Assembly: GCF_001665295.1 (NCBI RefSeq)
Contig: NZ_LZSE01000107.1
Coordinates: 54,233-118,232 of the forward strand
Source: Mycobacterium sp. 1554424.7
GTDB taxonomy: Bacteria; Actinomycetota; Actinomycetes; Mycobacteriales; Mycobacteriaceae
Direction of reading: 5' to 3'
Length of the DNA stretch: 64,000 nt
Under the pieces are notes generated by a model. That model had not been told where the DNA came from. It was given only the letters and a program-made list of their open reading frames with translations, and did not search any database. Of this stretch, positions 31,256 through 42,554 are shown piece by piece; positions within the stretch are counted from its first letter, which is position 1, and each line of letters starts with the position of its first letter. Both the position numbers and the translations under genes were made by a program.

Positions 31256-32118
31256 GATGCTCGCGCCCCAATCCACAGTGCCAACCCGATGGCGGCCACC
31301 ATCCCGATGATCCACATGGCCATGCCCTCGGGCGCGGGTCCGAATCCGCCGAGGCCGTAGCCGCCCGGCTGCCGTTCCTCGCTGACCGCCTTGACGTAGC
31401 CGATGATGTCCTTCTTGGCGTCGAAGGACAGCTGGCGGTCGGAGAACTTCGGCATGTTCTGCGGACCGGTCAGCATCGCGGTCAGGATCTGTTGCTCGTT
31501 GGCCGGACCCAGGTCGGGCGCGTACTTACCGGACGACAGCGCCCCGCCCTTGCCGGTGAAGTTGTGGCACGACGAGCAGTTCAGCCGGAACAGGTCGCCG
31601 CCGCGGCCCAGGTCGTCGCCGCGCAGCGAGTGCATCGCGAGGCTGCCGTCCGGGTTGCGCACGACGGTGGGGCCGCCGCCGTTGGCCTGCACGTAGGCGC
31701 CGATCGCGTCGATCTGCGCCTCGTCGAAGATCTCCTCCTTGCGCGGCGCCTGCGCCTCGCCGCGCATGGCGGGCATCCGGCCGGTGGACACCTGGAAGTA
31801 GACCGCGGCCTCGCCGACGCCGATCAGGCTCGGCCCGTGGTCGACCACGCCCTGCAGGTTGGCGCCGTGGCACGACACGCAGGACGTGTCGAACAGCTGC
31901 TTGCCGTTGCGCAGCAGCGCCGACGACGACTCGTCGGCGACGGCCACCTGCGGGGTGGGGGTGAGGACCGCGGCCAGGCCGCCCGCGATGGTCAGCGCGA
32001 TCAGCAGCAGCAGGCCGCCCGACAGCCGGCGCCGCAGACGCCGCCGCGAGCGATCGCGCTGCCCCTTTCGCGGCTGATCCCGCCGCGCACCGTTTCGGGT
32101 AGACCCCAGTTTCTTCAA
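31252..32118 (-). CDS. qcrC: Diheme cytochrome c subunit of complex III
   Basis: A 288-residue subunit with a basic N-terminus, a transmembrane helix ([20 protein letters not shown]), two cytochrome c folds with heme sites CVSCH (about residue 77) and CSSCH (about 181), and a C-terminal anchor ([20 protein letters not shown]). The two hemes pass electrons directly to CuA of CtaC, replacing a soluble cytochrome c. Translation probably starts at TTG ([10 protein letters not shown]), as AGGAG lies about 8 bp upstream and no ATG or GTG is available before the helix. Confidence 0.95.
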   Translation of the reverse strand: MKKLGSTRNGARRDQPRKGQRDRSRRRLRRRLSGGLLLLIALTIAGGLAAVLTPTPQVAVADESSSALLRNGKQLFDTSCVSCHGANLQGVVDHGPSLIGVGEAAVYFQVSTGRMPAMRGEAQAPRKEEIFDEAQIDAIGAYVQANGGGPTVVRNPDGSLAMHSLRGDDLGRGGDLFRLNCSSCHNFTGKGGALSSGKYAPDLGPANEQQILTAMLTGPQNMPKFSDRQLSFDAKKDIIGYVKAVSEERQPGGYGLGGFGPAPEGMAMWIIGMVAAIGLALWIGARAS

Positions 32119-32153
32119 CCGAGCACTCCTGTCCGTCTAGGTCTGGCGCTGGC

Positions 32154-33983
<1,830 letters not shown>

Positions 33984-35908
33984 ATCCTCATGCGGCCAAA
34001 GCTGTTCGCCGGCCAGGCGCGCCGAGCGGGCCAGTGCGGCCCACGCCGACCAGGCGCCCGCCGAGCGCAGCGGCGAGGACCATCCCTCGTCGGAGGCGTT
34101 CGAGACGCGGACGATGCGCACCCCGGGGGCGGCCAGCCACCGCGCGATGAGCGCTGTCTCCTCGACCAGCGCGCCGCCCAGTGGGGCCGCCGCTCGCAGG
34201 ATCGCCTGTGCGCCGGACTGAATGGCCTCGACCACCGGCATCGGCGGCACCCCGCGTCTGGCCGTGCCGGCCGCCGCGAGCTGGCCGTAGCGGACGACGG
34301 CGAGGTGGTAGCCGCCCTGACCGTCGGGCGCGGCGGCGATCAGCTCGGGCAGCGCGGCCAGCGCGCGGAGCCGCTGTCCGCGCCAGAGCGTCTCGATGGC
34401 GGCGGCGACGCGGTCGCGCACCCGCGCCGCGCTTTCGAAATGACGTTGCTCGGCAAGCGCGGTGACCTGGCGCACGGCGGTGGCCAGCGCGCCGTCGTCG
34501 AGCCCGTCGATGAGCGCCGCGACCCGCGCCACCGCGGCGGCGTACTGGGTGGCCGTGGCGCCGCGCTGCGCCGGGCAGGGCGATAGCTCGAGCTCCGGAC
34601 AGGCCGGCCCGTGCAGCGCCGAGCGTGCGAGCCGCGCCGTGCACGTCCGGGCGCCGGTGAACCGCGCCAGCAGGGCCGCCGTGTCCGCGGCGTCGGCGCG
34701 GGACCGAAACGGGCCGACGGCGCGGTCGTGGCGCGGCGCCCGCACCGCCGCCAGCCGCGGAAACGCCTCGTCGGTGAGGGTCAGCCACCACCATCGCTGC
34801 GGGAATCTCGACCGCCGGTTGTACGGCGGCGCGTGCGCGGCCAGCAGCCGCAGCTCCCGCACGCCCGCCTCGAGCGCGTGCGCGCATTCGACGTGGTCGA
34901 CGGCGCCGGCCAGCGCGACCATCTCCTTCATGCGCCCGCGGGGATCGGCGCCGGTGAAGTACTGGTCCACCCGCCGTCGCAGGTCGACGGCGGTCCCGAC
35001 GTACAGCACCTCACCCGCCGGACCGCGGAACAGGTAGACGCCGGGCCGGTGCGGGAGGCCTTCGGCGAGCACCCTTTTGCGCCGCTGGGCCGGCGTCACG
35101 TCGGGCAGGTACGAACGCAGGTCGGCGTAGGTGTGCACGCCCTGGTTGCCGACCCGCTCGATGAGCGCATGCAACACGTCGACGGTGGCGCGGGCGTCGT
35201 CAAGGGCGCGGTGCGTCGGCTGGGTGGCGACGGCGAACAACCGCGCCAGGGAGGCGAGCCGCACGCTGGGGGCTTCCTCGCGGCTGAGCACCCGGCGGGC
35301 CAGGCGCACGGTGCACAGCACCGGCGGGCGGGGCCAGGCGATTTCGCATCGCCGCGCGGCGGCCCGCAGGAATCCGACGTCGAACCCGGCGTTGTGCGCC
35401 ACCAGCACCGCGCCACGGTCCAAGTCGGCGAACTCGAGAAACATCGGCAGCACGGCGTCGATGGTCGGCGCGTCGCACACCATCGCCGTCGTGATGCCGG
35501 TGAGGCGCACGATCTGGGGTGGGATGCTGCGCTGCGGGTCGACGAGCGTGGCGAATTCACCGAGCACGACGCCGCCGCGGACCTTGACCGCCCCGATCTC
35601 GGTGATGGCGTCGCAGGGCGTGCCGTCGGCGCTTTTCGTACGTCCGCCGGTGGTTTCGAGGTCCACCACGACGAAAGTGGTTTCGCGCAAGGGGAGTTCG
35701 TCGAGCGGGGCGGCGGCCGGATCCCAGTGCGGGCCCGCGTCGGCGAAACTCAGCTGAGTCGCACCGCCCGCACCCATGGCCGCGACGTTAGGCATGCCCA
35801 CCGACAGCTGCGGGGCTACCACGCCGGTCGGTGGCCGATGGATGTCGGTGGCCGCCGTTAGCGTGCGGGCAAGAGCTTCGAAAGGCCAGACCGAGAGGAC
35901 GGCACCTG

Positions 35909-36148
35909 ATGGCATACGGCGACAGCACGGCGCACCCCGAGGGCGCGGCGCCGGTGGTGATCGATTGCGACGACTGCGCGGCGCGGGGCCCGGGCTGCCG
36001 CGACTGCGTGGTCAGCGTCCTACTCGGGGTACCGGAGACGTTGTTGCAGGACGAACGGGCAGCGCTCGAAGTCCTCGCGGACGTCGGGCTGGCGCCGCGG
36101 CTGCGTCTGGTGCCGATTCATCGCGGCCGGGGGTCTGGTGTAGCTTAA
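35909..36148 (+). CDS. Small double-CxxC protein, unknown function
   Basis: A 79-residue protein with ATG start and GAGAGGAC about 8 bp upstream. Four cysteines in [14 protein letters not shown] form a likely zinc ribbon or knuckle near the N-terminus, followed by a short helix-rich part ([29 protein letters not shown]). It diverges from the exonuclease gene and precedes the NlpC/P60 gene. I recognise no named family. The cysteine arrangement and clean ribosome site make it a credible gene. Confidence 0.72.
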   Translation: MAYGDSTAHPEGAAPVVIDCDDCAARGPGCRDCVVSVLLGVPETLLQDERAALEVLADVGLAPRLRLVPIHRGRGSGVA

Positions 36149-36353
36149 ATGCCTTGTGCGCCAAAACCGCTGGACCGTCTTAGGGGATTGCCATCATTCA
36201 CAAACGAATGACAGAAATCTTGCTGATTTCTTAACGGCCTCGCTTGGACAAACGTCGATATCGTTTCGTAACCTGTTTGAGACCTAAACTCGTCCGACGG
36301 CGCTCCGGCAAGTGCCAGGCATATGCCGTCCTAGGCCGTTTAAGGATGCAATT
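36149..36353 (+). promoter_or_regulatory. AT-rich leader/promoter region of the NlpC/P60 gene
   Basis: This 205-bp gap is markedly richer in A and T than its surroundings. It holds two small perfect hairpins, CATTC/GAATG (36195-36210) and AGAAATC/GATTTCT (36213-36231), the second followed by TAACGG. It ends with AAGGA before a TTG start. A regulated promoter or structured 5' leader is likely; no known riboswitch consensus was recognised. Confidence 0.45.
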
Positions 36354-37520
36354 TTGAGCTTCGCTAGTAGGTACCCGTGTGCGCGTGTCATCACACGTTC
36401 TGCCCTCGGGACGTTAGCGGGCTTGACCGTCTTCGCGGGGACTTTTGCCGCGAATTCCTGGGCCGATCCGGCCGAGGACGCGTTGGCAAAGCTCAACCAG
36501 TTGTCGCGTCAGGCCGAGCAGACCACCGAGGCGATGCACACCGCGCAGCTCGACCTGAACCAAAAGCTGGCGGCCCAGCAGGCGGCGGAGAAGAAACACG
36601 CCGATGACCAGGCCGCCGTGGATTCGGCGAAGGCACGCCTGGCCGCCTTCCAGGGCGCTGTCAACAAGCTGGCCGCCGCGCAGTACATGGGCGGTCGTGT
36701 CGACGGCATGGAGGCCATGCTGACCGCGGGGTCGCCCCAGGGCCTGATCGACAAGCTGGCCGTGCAGCGGCTGATGGCGACCCAGATGCGCACGCAGATG
36801 GCCAACTACCGCGTCGCCGGTGAGCAGGCCGCCAAGGCCGAACAGGCATCCGCCAAGTCCGCCGCCGACGCGAAGAGCGCGGCCGAACAGGCCGCGGCGG
36901 TGCGGGCGAGCCTGCAGTCCAAGCAGAGTCAGCTGCAGGTACAGATCGCGGTCGTCAAGTCGCAGTACGTGTCCCTGACGCCGGAGCAGCGCACCGCGCT
37001 CGCCGACCCCGGGCCGGTGCCGGCGGGCCTGCCGGCTCCCGGCGCGCCGGCGCCCGACGCCGCTCCGCCCGGCGGCCAGGCGCCCGGTGACGGTCCACCC
37101 CTCAGCGCGATGATGCCCGGCGGGCCCGGTCCCGGAATGCCCGGAATGCTGCCCCCCGGCGGCGTGGGCGGCGGCGACCGCGCGACCGTCGTGCAGGCCG
37201 CGTTGACCCAGGTCGGATCGCCCTACGTGTGGGGCGGCGCCGCACCGGGTGGGTTCGACTGCTCCGGTCTGGTGATGTGGGCGTTCCAGCAGGCCGGCAT
37301 CTCGCTGCCGCACTCCAGCCAGGCGCAGGCCCAGGGCGGCCAGCCGGTGTCGCTGTCGGATCTGCAGCCCGGCGACGTGGTGACCTTTTATAACGACGCG
37401 TCACACAGCGGCCTCTACGTCGGTGACGGCATGGTGATCCATTCCTCCACCTACGGCCAGCCGGTGCGGGTGGTGCCGATGAATGCGGCGGGCCCGGTCC
37501 ACGACGTCCGCCGCTACTGA
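36354..37520 (+). CDS. Secreted NlpC/P60 peptidoglycan hydrolase (Rv2190c-like)
   Basis: A 388-residue secreted protein: signal peptide (VITRSALGTLAGLTVFAGTFAANSWA), a long coiled-coil region (about 40-215, rich in Ala, Gln and Lys), a Pro/Gly-rich linker, and a C-terminal NlpC/P60 cysteine peptidase. The catalytic Cys is in GGFDCSGLVMWAF and the His in NDASHSGLYVGDG, with a further His in MVIHSS. It should cut the D-Glu/mDAP stem-peptide bond, like RipA. The start is the TTG of MSFASRYPCARV because AAGGA lies about 8 bp upstream; the upstream open frame lacks such support. Confidence 0.88.
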   Translation: MSFASRYPCARVITRSALGTLAGLTVFAGTFAANSWADPAEDALAKLNQLSRQAEQTTEAMHTAQLDLNQKLAAQQAAEKKHADDQAAVDSAKARLAAFQGAVNKLAAAQYMGGRVDGMEAMLTAGSPQGLIDKLAVQRLMATQMRTQMANYRVAGEQAAKAEQASAKSAADAKSAAEQAAAVRASLQSKQSQLQVQIAVVKSQYVSLTPEQRTALADPGPVPAGLPAPGAPAPDAAPPGGQAPGDGPPLSAMMPGGPGPGMPGMLPPGGVGGGDRATVVQAALTQVGSPYVWGGAAPGGFDCSGLVMWAFQQAGISLPHSSQAQAQGGQPVSLSDLQPGDVVTFYNDASHSGLYVGDGMVIHSSTYGQPVRVVPMNAAGPVHDVRRY

Positions 37521-38400
37521 CCCTCCCGCCAGGCGGCGTCGGCGGCTGCCGATCCTGCTGGCATGGGTGTTCGCCCTCGAGCTGACTGTCGCCGCGGCCG
37601 TGCCGTTCGACGCGGCCGGCGATAGCAAGGCACGACACGCGCAGCTGGTCACGCCCGCGCGCACGCAGGTCGGCGCCGCGACGAAGTCCCTGGTGGTCGG
37701 CGATCGCACCGTTCGGCTCGTCGGCCTGGGTGGCCCGGCCACCGACCGGTTGCTGTCGCGGGTCGCCACCGATATGGGAGGCGCGATCGACGCCGTGGAT
37801 GCCTTCTGGGGCGCCGAGTGGCCACGCGAGATCACGGCGCTCGCCGCCGGCTCCGACGAGCAGTTTCGCGCCGCCGCCGGCGGGGGACCGGCCTCGCAGT
37901 GGGCCGACATCGCCGCGGTGACGCTCGCCGAGCGCGTCGACCCCGCGCACCGGGTGGCCCTCGGCGAACGGATCGTGTTCGCGCCCGGCGCCGCCAACAT
38001 GAACGAGGCCTCGCTGCGAATTGTCTTGACACACGAGCTTTTTCACTACGCCGCCCGGCCTTACACGGCGGCCGACGCGCCCGAGTGGCTCACCGAAGGG
38101 GTGGCCGATTTCGTCGCCCGGCCGCAGACGCCGGTGCCCGCCGACGCACTGCCGGTGCCGCTGACGCTGCCGACCGACGCCGACCTGCAAGCGCCCGGCG
38201 CGCAGCGCTCGCTGGCGTACGACCGCGCGTGGTGGTTCGCCCGCTTCGTCGCCGACACCTACGGGGCGCCCAAGCTGCGCGACCTGTACCTGGCCAGCTG
38301 CGGCGCCGGGCACGTCGATGTGCCCACCGCCGTGCACGACGTCCTGGGCATCGACACGGCCGGGCTGCTGGTGCGCTGGCATCAGTGGGCGGCCCGCTAG
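37483..38400 (+). CDS. Membrane-anchored zinc metalloprotease-like protein (Rv2189c-like)
   Basis: A 305-residue protein. An arginine-rich head (PARRRRRLP) precedes a hydrophobic helix (ILLAWVFALELTVAAAV), then an extracytoplasmic domain with THELFHYAARP (HExxH zinc motif) and EWLTEGVADFVARP (the glutamate third ligand of gluzincins). This is the layout of a peptidase-MA-like enzyme; activity is not proven. The ATG used overlaps the 3' end of the NlpC/P60 gene by 38 bp, indicating coupling; later starts inside the membrane helix are less likely. It ends 9 bp before pimB'. Confidence 0.8.
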   Translation: MRRARSTTSAATDPPARRRRRLPILLAWVFALELTVAAAVPFDAAGDSKARHAQLVTPARTQVGAATKSLVVGDRTVRLVGLGGPATDRLLSRVATDMGGAIDAVDAFWGAEWPREITALAAGSDEQFRAAAGGGPASQWADIAAVTLAERVDPAHRVALGERIVFAPGAANMNEASLRIVLTHELFHYAARPYTAADAPEWLTEGVADFVARPQTPVPADALPVPLTLPTDADLQAPGAQRSLAYDRAWWFARFVADTYGAPKLRDLYLASCGAGHVDVPTAVHDVLGIDTAGLLVRWHQWAAR

Positions 38401-38409
38401 GGTACCCAG

Positions 38410-39549
38410 GTGAGCCGGGTCCTGCTGGTAACCAACGACTTTCCGCCCCGCCCGGGCGGCATCCAGTCCTACCTCGGCGATTTCGTCGGCCGGCTGGCCG
38501 GCGCGGGGTCGCGTTCGGTGTTGGTGTACGCGCCGCAATGGAAGGGCGCCGACGCCTTCGATCGTTCGGCCGAGGCGGCCGGATACCGCGTGGTGCGCCA
38601 CCCCGGCACGCTGATGCTGCCCGGCCCCGCGGTGGATGCGCGGATGCGGCGGCTGATCGGCGAGCACGGCATCGACACCGTCTGGTTCGGCGCGGCCGCG
38701 CCCCTGGCGCTGCTGGCGCCGCGCGCCCGGCAGGCCGGCGCGACCCGGGTGCTGGCCAGCACGCACGGCCACGAGGTCGGCTGGTCGATGCTGCCGGTCG
38801 CGCGGTCGGTGCTGCGTCGCATCGGCGACGGCACCGACGTGGTGACCTTCGTGAGCCGCTACACCCGGTCGCGCTTCGCATCGGCCTTCGGCCCCGCCGC
38901 CCGGCTGGAGTACCTGCCGCCCGGGGTCGACACCGACCGGTTCCGGCCCGATCCGGCGGCCCGGGCCGAGCTGCGGGCCCGCTACCGGCTGGGCGAGCGC
39001 CCGACCGTGCTGTGCCTGTCCCGGCTGGTGCCGCGCAAGGGCCAGGACGCGCTGATCAAGGCGCTGCCGTCGATCCGGCGCCGCGTCGACGGGGCGGCGC
39101 TGGTCATCGTCGGCGGCGGCCCGTACCTGGACGCGCTGCGCAAGCTGGCCGCGGACCGCGGCGTGGCCGAGCACGTGACGTTCACCGGCGGCGTGCCGGC
39201 CGCGGAGCTGCCCGCCCACCACGCGCTGGCCGACGTGTTCGCGATGCCATGCCGCACCCGCGGCGCCGGCATGGACGTCGAGGGCCTGGGCATCGTCTTC
39301 CTGGAGGCCTCGGCCACGGGCGTACCCGTCATCGCCGGCCTGTCGGGTGGGGCCCCGGAAACCGTGCGGCACAACAAGACCGGGCTGGTCGTCGACGGCC
39401 GCTCGGTGGACGAGGTCGCCGAGGCCGTCGCGGAGTTGCTGGGCGATCCGGACCGGGCCGCCGCGATGGGCGCGGCCGGACGCGAGTGGGTGACGTCCCA
39501 ATGGCGCTGGGACACGCTCGCCGGCCGGCTGGCCGAGCTACTCGGCTAA
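38410..39549 (+). CDS. pimB: GDP-mannose-dependent alpha-(1-6)-phosphatidylinositol monomannoside mannosyltransferase
   Basis: A 379-residue GT4 glycosyltransferase (PimB') that adds the second mannose to phosphatidylinositol mannoside at the inner face of the membrane. NDFPPRPGGIQSYLG is the glycine-rich acceptor loop, STHGHEVGW and LSRLVPRKGQD the donor domain, and LGIVFLEASATGVPVIAG the conserved EX7E motif. GTG start, matching the recalled M. tuberculosis protein. It opens the region of lipid and mannan genes, and is followed by a hairpin at the convergent junction with fadD15. Confidence 0.93.
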   Translation: MSRVLLVTNDFPPRPGGIQSYLGDFVGRLAGAGSRSVLVYAPQWKGADAFDRSAEAAGYRVVRHPGTLMLPGPAVDARMRRLIGEHGIDTVWFGAAAPLALLAPRARQAGATRVLASTHGHEVGWSMLPVARSVLRRIGDGTDVVTFVSRYTRSRFASAFGPAARLEYLPPGVDTDRFRPDPAARAELRARYRLGERPTVLCLSRLVPRKGQDALIKALPSIRRRVDGAALVIVGGGPYLDALRKLAADRGVAEHVTFTGGVPAAELPAHHALADVFAMPCRTRGAGMDVEGLGIVFLEASATGVPVIAGLSGGAPETVRHNKTGLVVDGRSVDEVAEAVAELLGDPDRAAAMGAAGREWVTSQWRWDTLAGRLAELLG

Positions 39550-39582
39550 CAGCAGTGTTCGCCGGGCCCGGCCCGGCCACCA

Positions 39583-39628
39583 GACGTAAAAGCCCCCAAT
39601 TCCGTACCGAAATGGGAGCTTTTACGTC
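39583..39628. terminator. Hairpin between convergent pimB and fadD15
   Basis: GACGTAAAAGC (39583-39593) pairs with GCTTTTACGTC (39618-39628), and the stem continues inward through CCCC/GGG and AATT with one mismatch and a bulge. It is preceded by CCGGCCACCA and followed by TCCTCGCG, flanks shared with the elements at 22058 and 49296. A bidirectional terminator role is likely. Confidence 0.6.
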
Positions 39629-39637
39629 TCCTCGCGG

Positions 39638-41443
39638 TTAATCCTTCTCGTAGATCGATTCGATATCGGAGGCGAACTTCTCGGCCACCACGTTGCGCTT
39701 GACCTTCATCGTGGGCGTCAGCTCGCCGGTGTCCTCGGTGAAGTCGACCGGCAGGATGCGGAACTTGCGGATCGACTCGGCGTGGGACACCGCCAGGTTG
39801 GCGTTCTTGACGGCGGCGTCGATCTCGGCGTACAGGTCGGGATCGGTGGCCAGGTCGCCCACCGACGCGTCGGCCGGTTTCTGGTTGCGCTCCTTCCAGG
39901 GGCCGAAGGCCTCGGGGTCGATGGTGATCAGCGCGCCGATGAACGGCTTGGCGTCGCCCACCACCATGGCCTGGCTGATCAGCGGGTGCGCCCGCAGCTG
40001 GTCCTCGAGCACCGCGGGGGCGACGTTCTTGCCGCCCGCGGTCACGATGATCTCCTTTTTGCGGCCGGTGATCTTCAAGAAGCCGTCCTCGTCCAGCGCC
40101 CCCAGGTCGCCGGTCTTGAACCAGCCGTCGGTGAACGCGTCGCGGGTGGCCTGCTCGTTGTGCCAGTAGCCGCTGAACACCACGCCGCCGCGGACCAACA
40201 GCTCACCGTCCTCGGCGATGCGCATGCTGTTGCCGGGCAACAACGTTCCGACGGTCCCGATCTTGACGTTGCCGACCTGGTTGACCGTGATGGCCGAGCT
40301 GGTCTCGGTCAGGCCGTAGCCCTCATGGATGGTCAGGCCCACGCCACGGTAGAAGTGGCCCAGCCGCGCGCCCAGCGGGGCGCCGCCGGAGACGGATGCG
40401 TGGCAGTCGCCGCCCAGCGCCGCGCGCAGCTTGTGGTAGACCAGCCGGTCGAACAGCGCGTGCCGGGCGCGCAGCAACAGGCCGGGTCGCCCGCCGTCGG
40501 CGTGGGCCTCGCTCCAGTCGACCGCGGTCTGCACGGCCATCGCGAAGATGCGCCCCTTGCCGTCGTTGGCCGCGTTCTGCTCGGCGGTGTTGTAAACCTT
40601 CTCGAACACCCGCGGCACCGACACCACCACCGTCGGCTTGAACACCGCGAACATCGGCAGCAGGTTCTTGATGTCGCTGGTGAAGCCGACCGTCACTTTG
40701 TTGGCGAACGCGGACAAGGTGAGCGAGCGGGCCAGCACGTGAGCCAGCGGCAGGAAGACCAGCAGCCGCTGCCCCTCGTTCAGCAGCGTCGGCAGGCATT
40801 CCTTGGCGCCCCGGCTCTCGTAGAGCAGGTTGGAATGGGTGAGCTGGCAACCCTTGGGCCGGCCGGTGGTGCCCGAGGTGTAGATCAGGGTCGCCGGGTC
40901 GTCGGCGCGCAGCGCGTCGAGGCGGGCGGTCAGCTCGGCCGGCTCCACCTCCGCGCCGGCCTCGGCGAGCTGGTCGAGCGCCTTGGGGCCCGAACCGTCG
41001 ATGTGCAGCACCCGGCGCAGCTCGGGCAGCTCGGCTGTCAGCTCGGTGACCATCGCGGCGTGCGCGTCGGTCTCGGCGAAGGCCACCACCGCGCCCGAGT
41101 CGTGCAGCACCCAGCGCACCTGCTCGGCCGACGACGTCTCGTAGATCGGCACCGTGACCGCGCCCACGGACAGGATCGCCAGGTCCAGGATCGCCCACTC
41201 GTAGCGGGTGGCCGAAAAGATGGAGACCCGGTCGCCGGCCTGAACGCCCAGCGAGATCAGGCCCAGCGCCGCGGCGCGGACCTGCTTTGCCGCTTCGGCG
41301 CAGGTGACGTCGGTCCAGACGCCGTCGATCTGCCGTTGAAAGATGACAAAGCTCGGGTCGTCGCGCTCGTGCTCGAAGACCATGGCGGCGACGTTTTCGT
41401 GCTCGCCGACGGTGAATCGGGCGGGGACGCTGTATTCACGCAC
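39638..41443 (-). CDS. fadD15: Long-chain fatty acyl-CoA synthetase
   Basis: A 601-residue ANL-superfamily adenylating enzyme. The ATP-binding P-loop is [25 protein letters not shown] and [26 protein letters not shown] are the adenylation and hinge motifs. It activates long-chain fatty acids as acyl-CoA. GTG start with [10 protein letters not shown], as in the recalled M. tuberculosis FadD15. It diverges from two START-like genes; the 181-bp gap is probably a divergent promoter. Confidence 0.93.
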   Translation of the reverse strand: MREYSVPARFTVGEHENVAAMVFEHERDDPSFVIFQRQIDGVWTDVTCAEAAKQVRAAALGLISLGVQAGDRVSIFSATRYEWAILDLAILSVGAVTVPIYETSSAEQVRWVLHDSGAVVAFAETDAHAAMVTELTAELPELRRVLHIDGSGPKALDQLAEAGAEVEPAELTARLDALRADDPATLIYTSGTTGRPKGCQLTHSNLLYESRGAKECLPTLLNEGQRLLVFLPLAHVLARSLTLSAFANKVTVGFTSDIKNLLPMFAVFKPTVVVSVPRVFEKVYNTAEQNAANDGKGRIFAMAVQTAVDWSEAHADGGRPGLLLRARHALFDRLVYHKLRAALGGDCHASVSGGAPLGARLGHFYRGVGLTIHEGYGLTETSSAITVNQVGNVKIGTVGTLLPGNSMRIAEDGELLVRGGVVFSGYWHNEQATRDAFTDGWFKTGDLGALDEDGFLKITGRKKEIIVTAGGKNVAPAVLEDQLRAHPLISQAMVVGDAKPFIGALITIDPEAFGPWKERNQKPADASVGDLATDPDLYAEIDAAVKNANLAVSHAESIRKFRILPVDFTEDTGELTPTMKVKRNVVAEKFASDIESIYEKD

Positions 41444-41624
41444 TCTGGTGACCTCGATTGGCTTGGTGGCGTTGCCCGTCGTGTGCGGGCCGGCTTGCTG
41501 ACGCCCAGCCTAATCCGCGAATTCGCGCAGCATGGCCGAGGTCGGCCCGGCCGGGACCGCGATTGCGGCGTCACGCCCGGTGCCTACCCCCGGGCGGCCC
41601 GGATCGGTGTGTGAAGCTATGGGG

Positions 41625-42014
41625 GTGAACAGCATTCAGATCGCCGACCAGACGTTTGTCGCCGCCGACGGCGCGCGGGTGGGCGCCGTGGTCGCCGACC
41701 CGTCGTGCTGGCGCCGGTGGTGGCCGGACCTGCGGCTACAAGTCGTCGAGGACCGCGCCGAAAAGGGCATCCGGTGGGCGGTCACCGGCGCGCTGACTGG
41801 CACCATGGAGATCTGGCTGGAGCCGTCGCTGGACGGTGTGGTGCTGCACTACTTCCTGCACGCCGAACCCAGCGGCGTCGCGGCCTGGCAGCTGGCAAAG
41901 TTGAATCTTGCGAAGATGACGCACCGCCGTCGGGTGGCGGGTAAGAAAATGGCCTTCGAGGTCAAGAGGACGGCGGAACGGTCGCGACCGGTCGGCGTTT
42001 CTCCGGTAGCTTAA
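41625..42014 (+). CDS. SRPBCC/polyketide-cyclase-like protein (Rv2186c-like)
   Basis: A 129-residue soluble protein with a START-like fold: ADQTFVAADGARVGAVVADPSCWRRWWPD at the N-terminus and WAVTGALTGTMEIWLEP in the central sheet, ending in a basic tail KKMAFEVKRTAERSRP. Such proteins bind hydrophobic ligands. The GTG at 41625 gives the recalled family length; an in-frame ATG two codons earlier (41619) is equally possible. It is followed 102 bp later by a second protein of the same fold. Confidence 0.83.
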   Translation: MNSIQIADQTFVAADGARVGAVVADPSCWRRWWPDLRLQVVEDRAEKGIRWAVTGALTGTMEIWLEPSLDGVVLHYFLHAEPSGVAAWQLAKLNLAKMTHRRRVAGKKMAFEVKRTAERSRPVGVSPVA

Positions 42015-42116
42015 CCGGATCAAGGTTGGGCGTAGGAGTACCGTTTCGCCCCGAGGCCGGGGTAGTTCTGCACATCGCGGGGCGTACGCGCTTGCGGGAG
42101 AGAGGGCATCAGCCAG

Positions 42117-42554
42117 GTGGCGGAGAAGACGACGCAGACCATCCACATCGAAGCCGATCCGGGCACGGTCCTGGAGGTGATCGCCGACATCGATTCCTAT
42201 CCGGAGTGGATTTCGGAATACAAGGAAGCCGAGGTGCAGGAGCGGGGCGCCGACGGCTACCCGAAGACCGTGCGGTTCGTGATGGACGCCGGCGTCATCA
42301 AGGACACGATGGTCATGTCCTACCAGTGGCCCAAGGACCGTCAGTCGCTGAGCTGGACCCTGGTCTCCAGTTCCCTGTTGCGTTCGCTGGAGGGCTCATA
42401 TCGCTTGGCGCCCAAGGGATCCGGCACCGACGTCACCTACGAGCTCTCCGTCGACCTGGCCATCCCCATGATCGGGTTGCTCAAGCGCAAGGCCGAGCGG
42501 CGCCTCACCGACACCGCTTTGAAGGATCTAAAGAAACGAGTCGAGGCTGAGTGA
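42117..42554 (+). CDS. START/SRPBCC lipid-binding-like protein (TB16.3/Rv2185c-like)
   Basis: A 145-residue protein. MAEKTTQTIHIEADPGTVLEVIADIDSYPEWISEYKEAEV is the typical START-like N-terminus, and LSWTLVSSSLLRSLEGSYRL the central region; the C-terminal helix includes IGLLKRKAERRLTDTALKDLKKRVE. The GTG start follows GGGAGAGAGG by a moderate spacing. It probably binds a hydrophobic ligand and may act together with the ArsA-like ATPase whose reading frame begins inside its last codons. Confidence 0.87.
   Translation: MAEKTTQTIHIEADPGTVLEVIADIDSYPEWISEYKEAEVQERGADGYPKTVRFVMDAGVIKDTMVMSYQWPKDRQSLSWTLVSSSLLRSLEGSYRLAPKGSGTDVTYELSVDLAIPMIGLLKRKAERRLTDTALKDLKKRVEAE

Noticed and set aside
36149-36353. 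ydaO (c-di-AMP) riboswitch before the NlpC/P60 gene
   Set aside because: Such riboswitches precede some actinobacterial wall hydrolases, but none of the conserved sequence blocks could be found in this leader.
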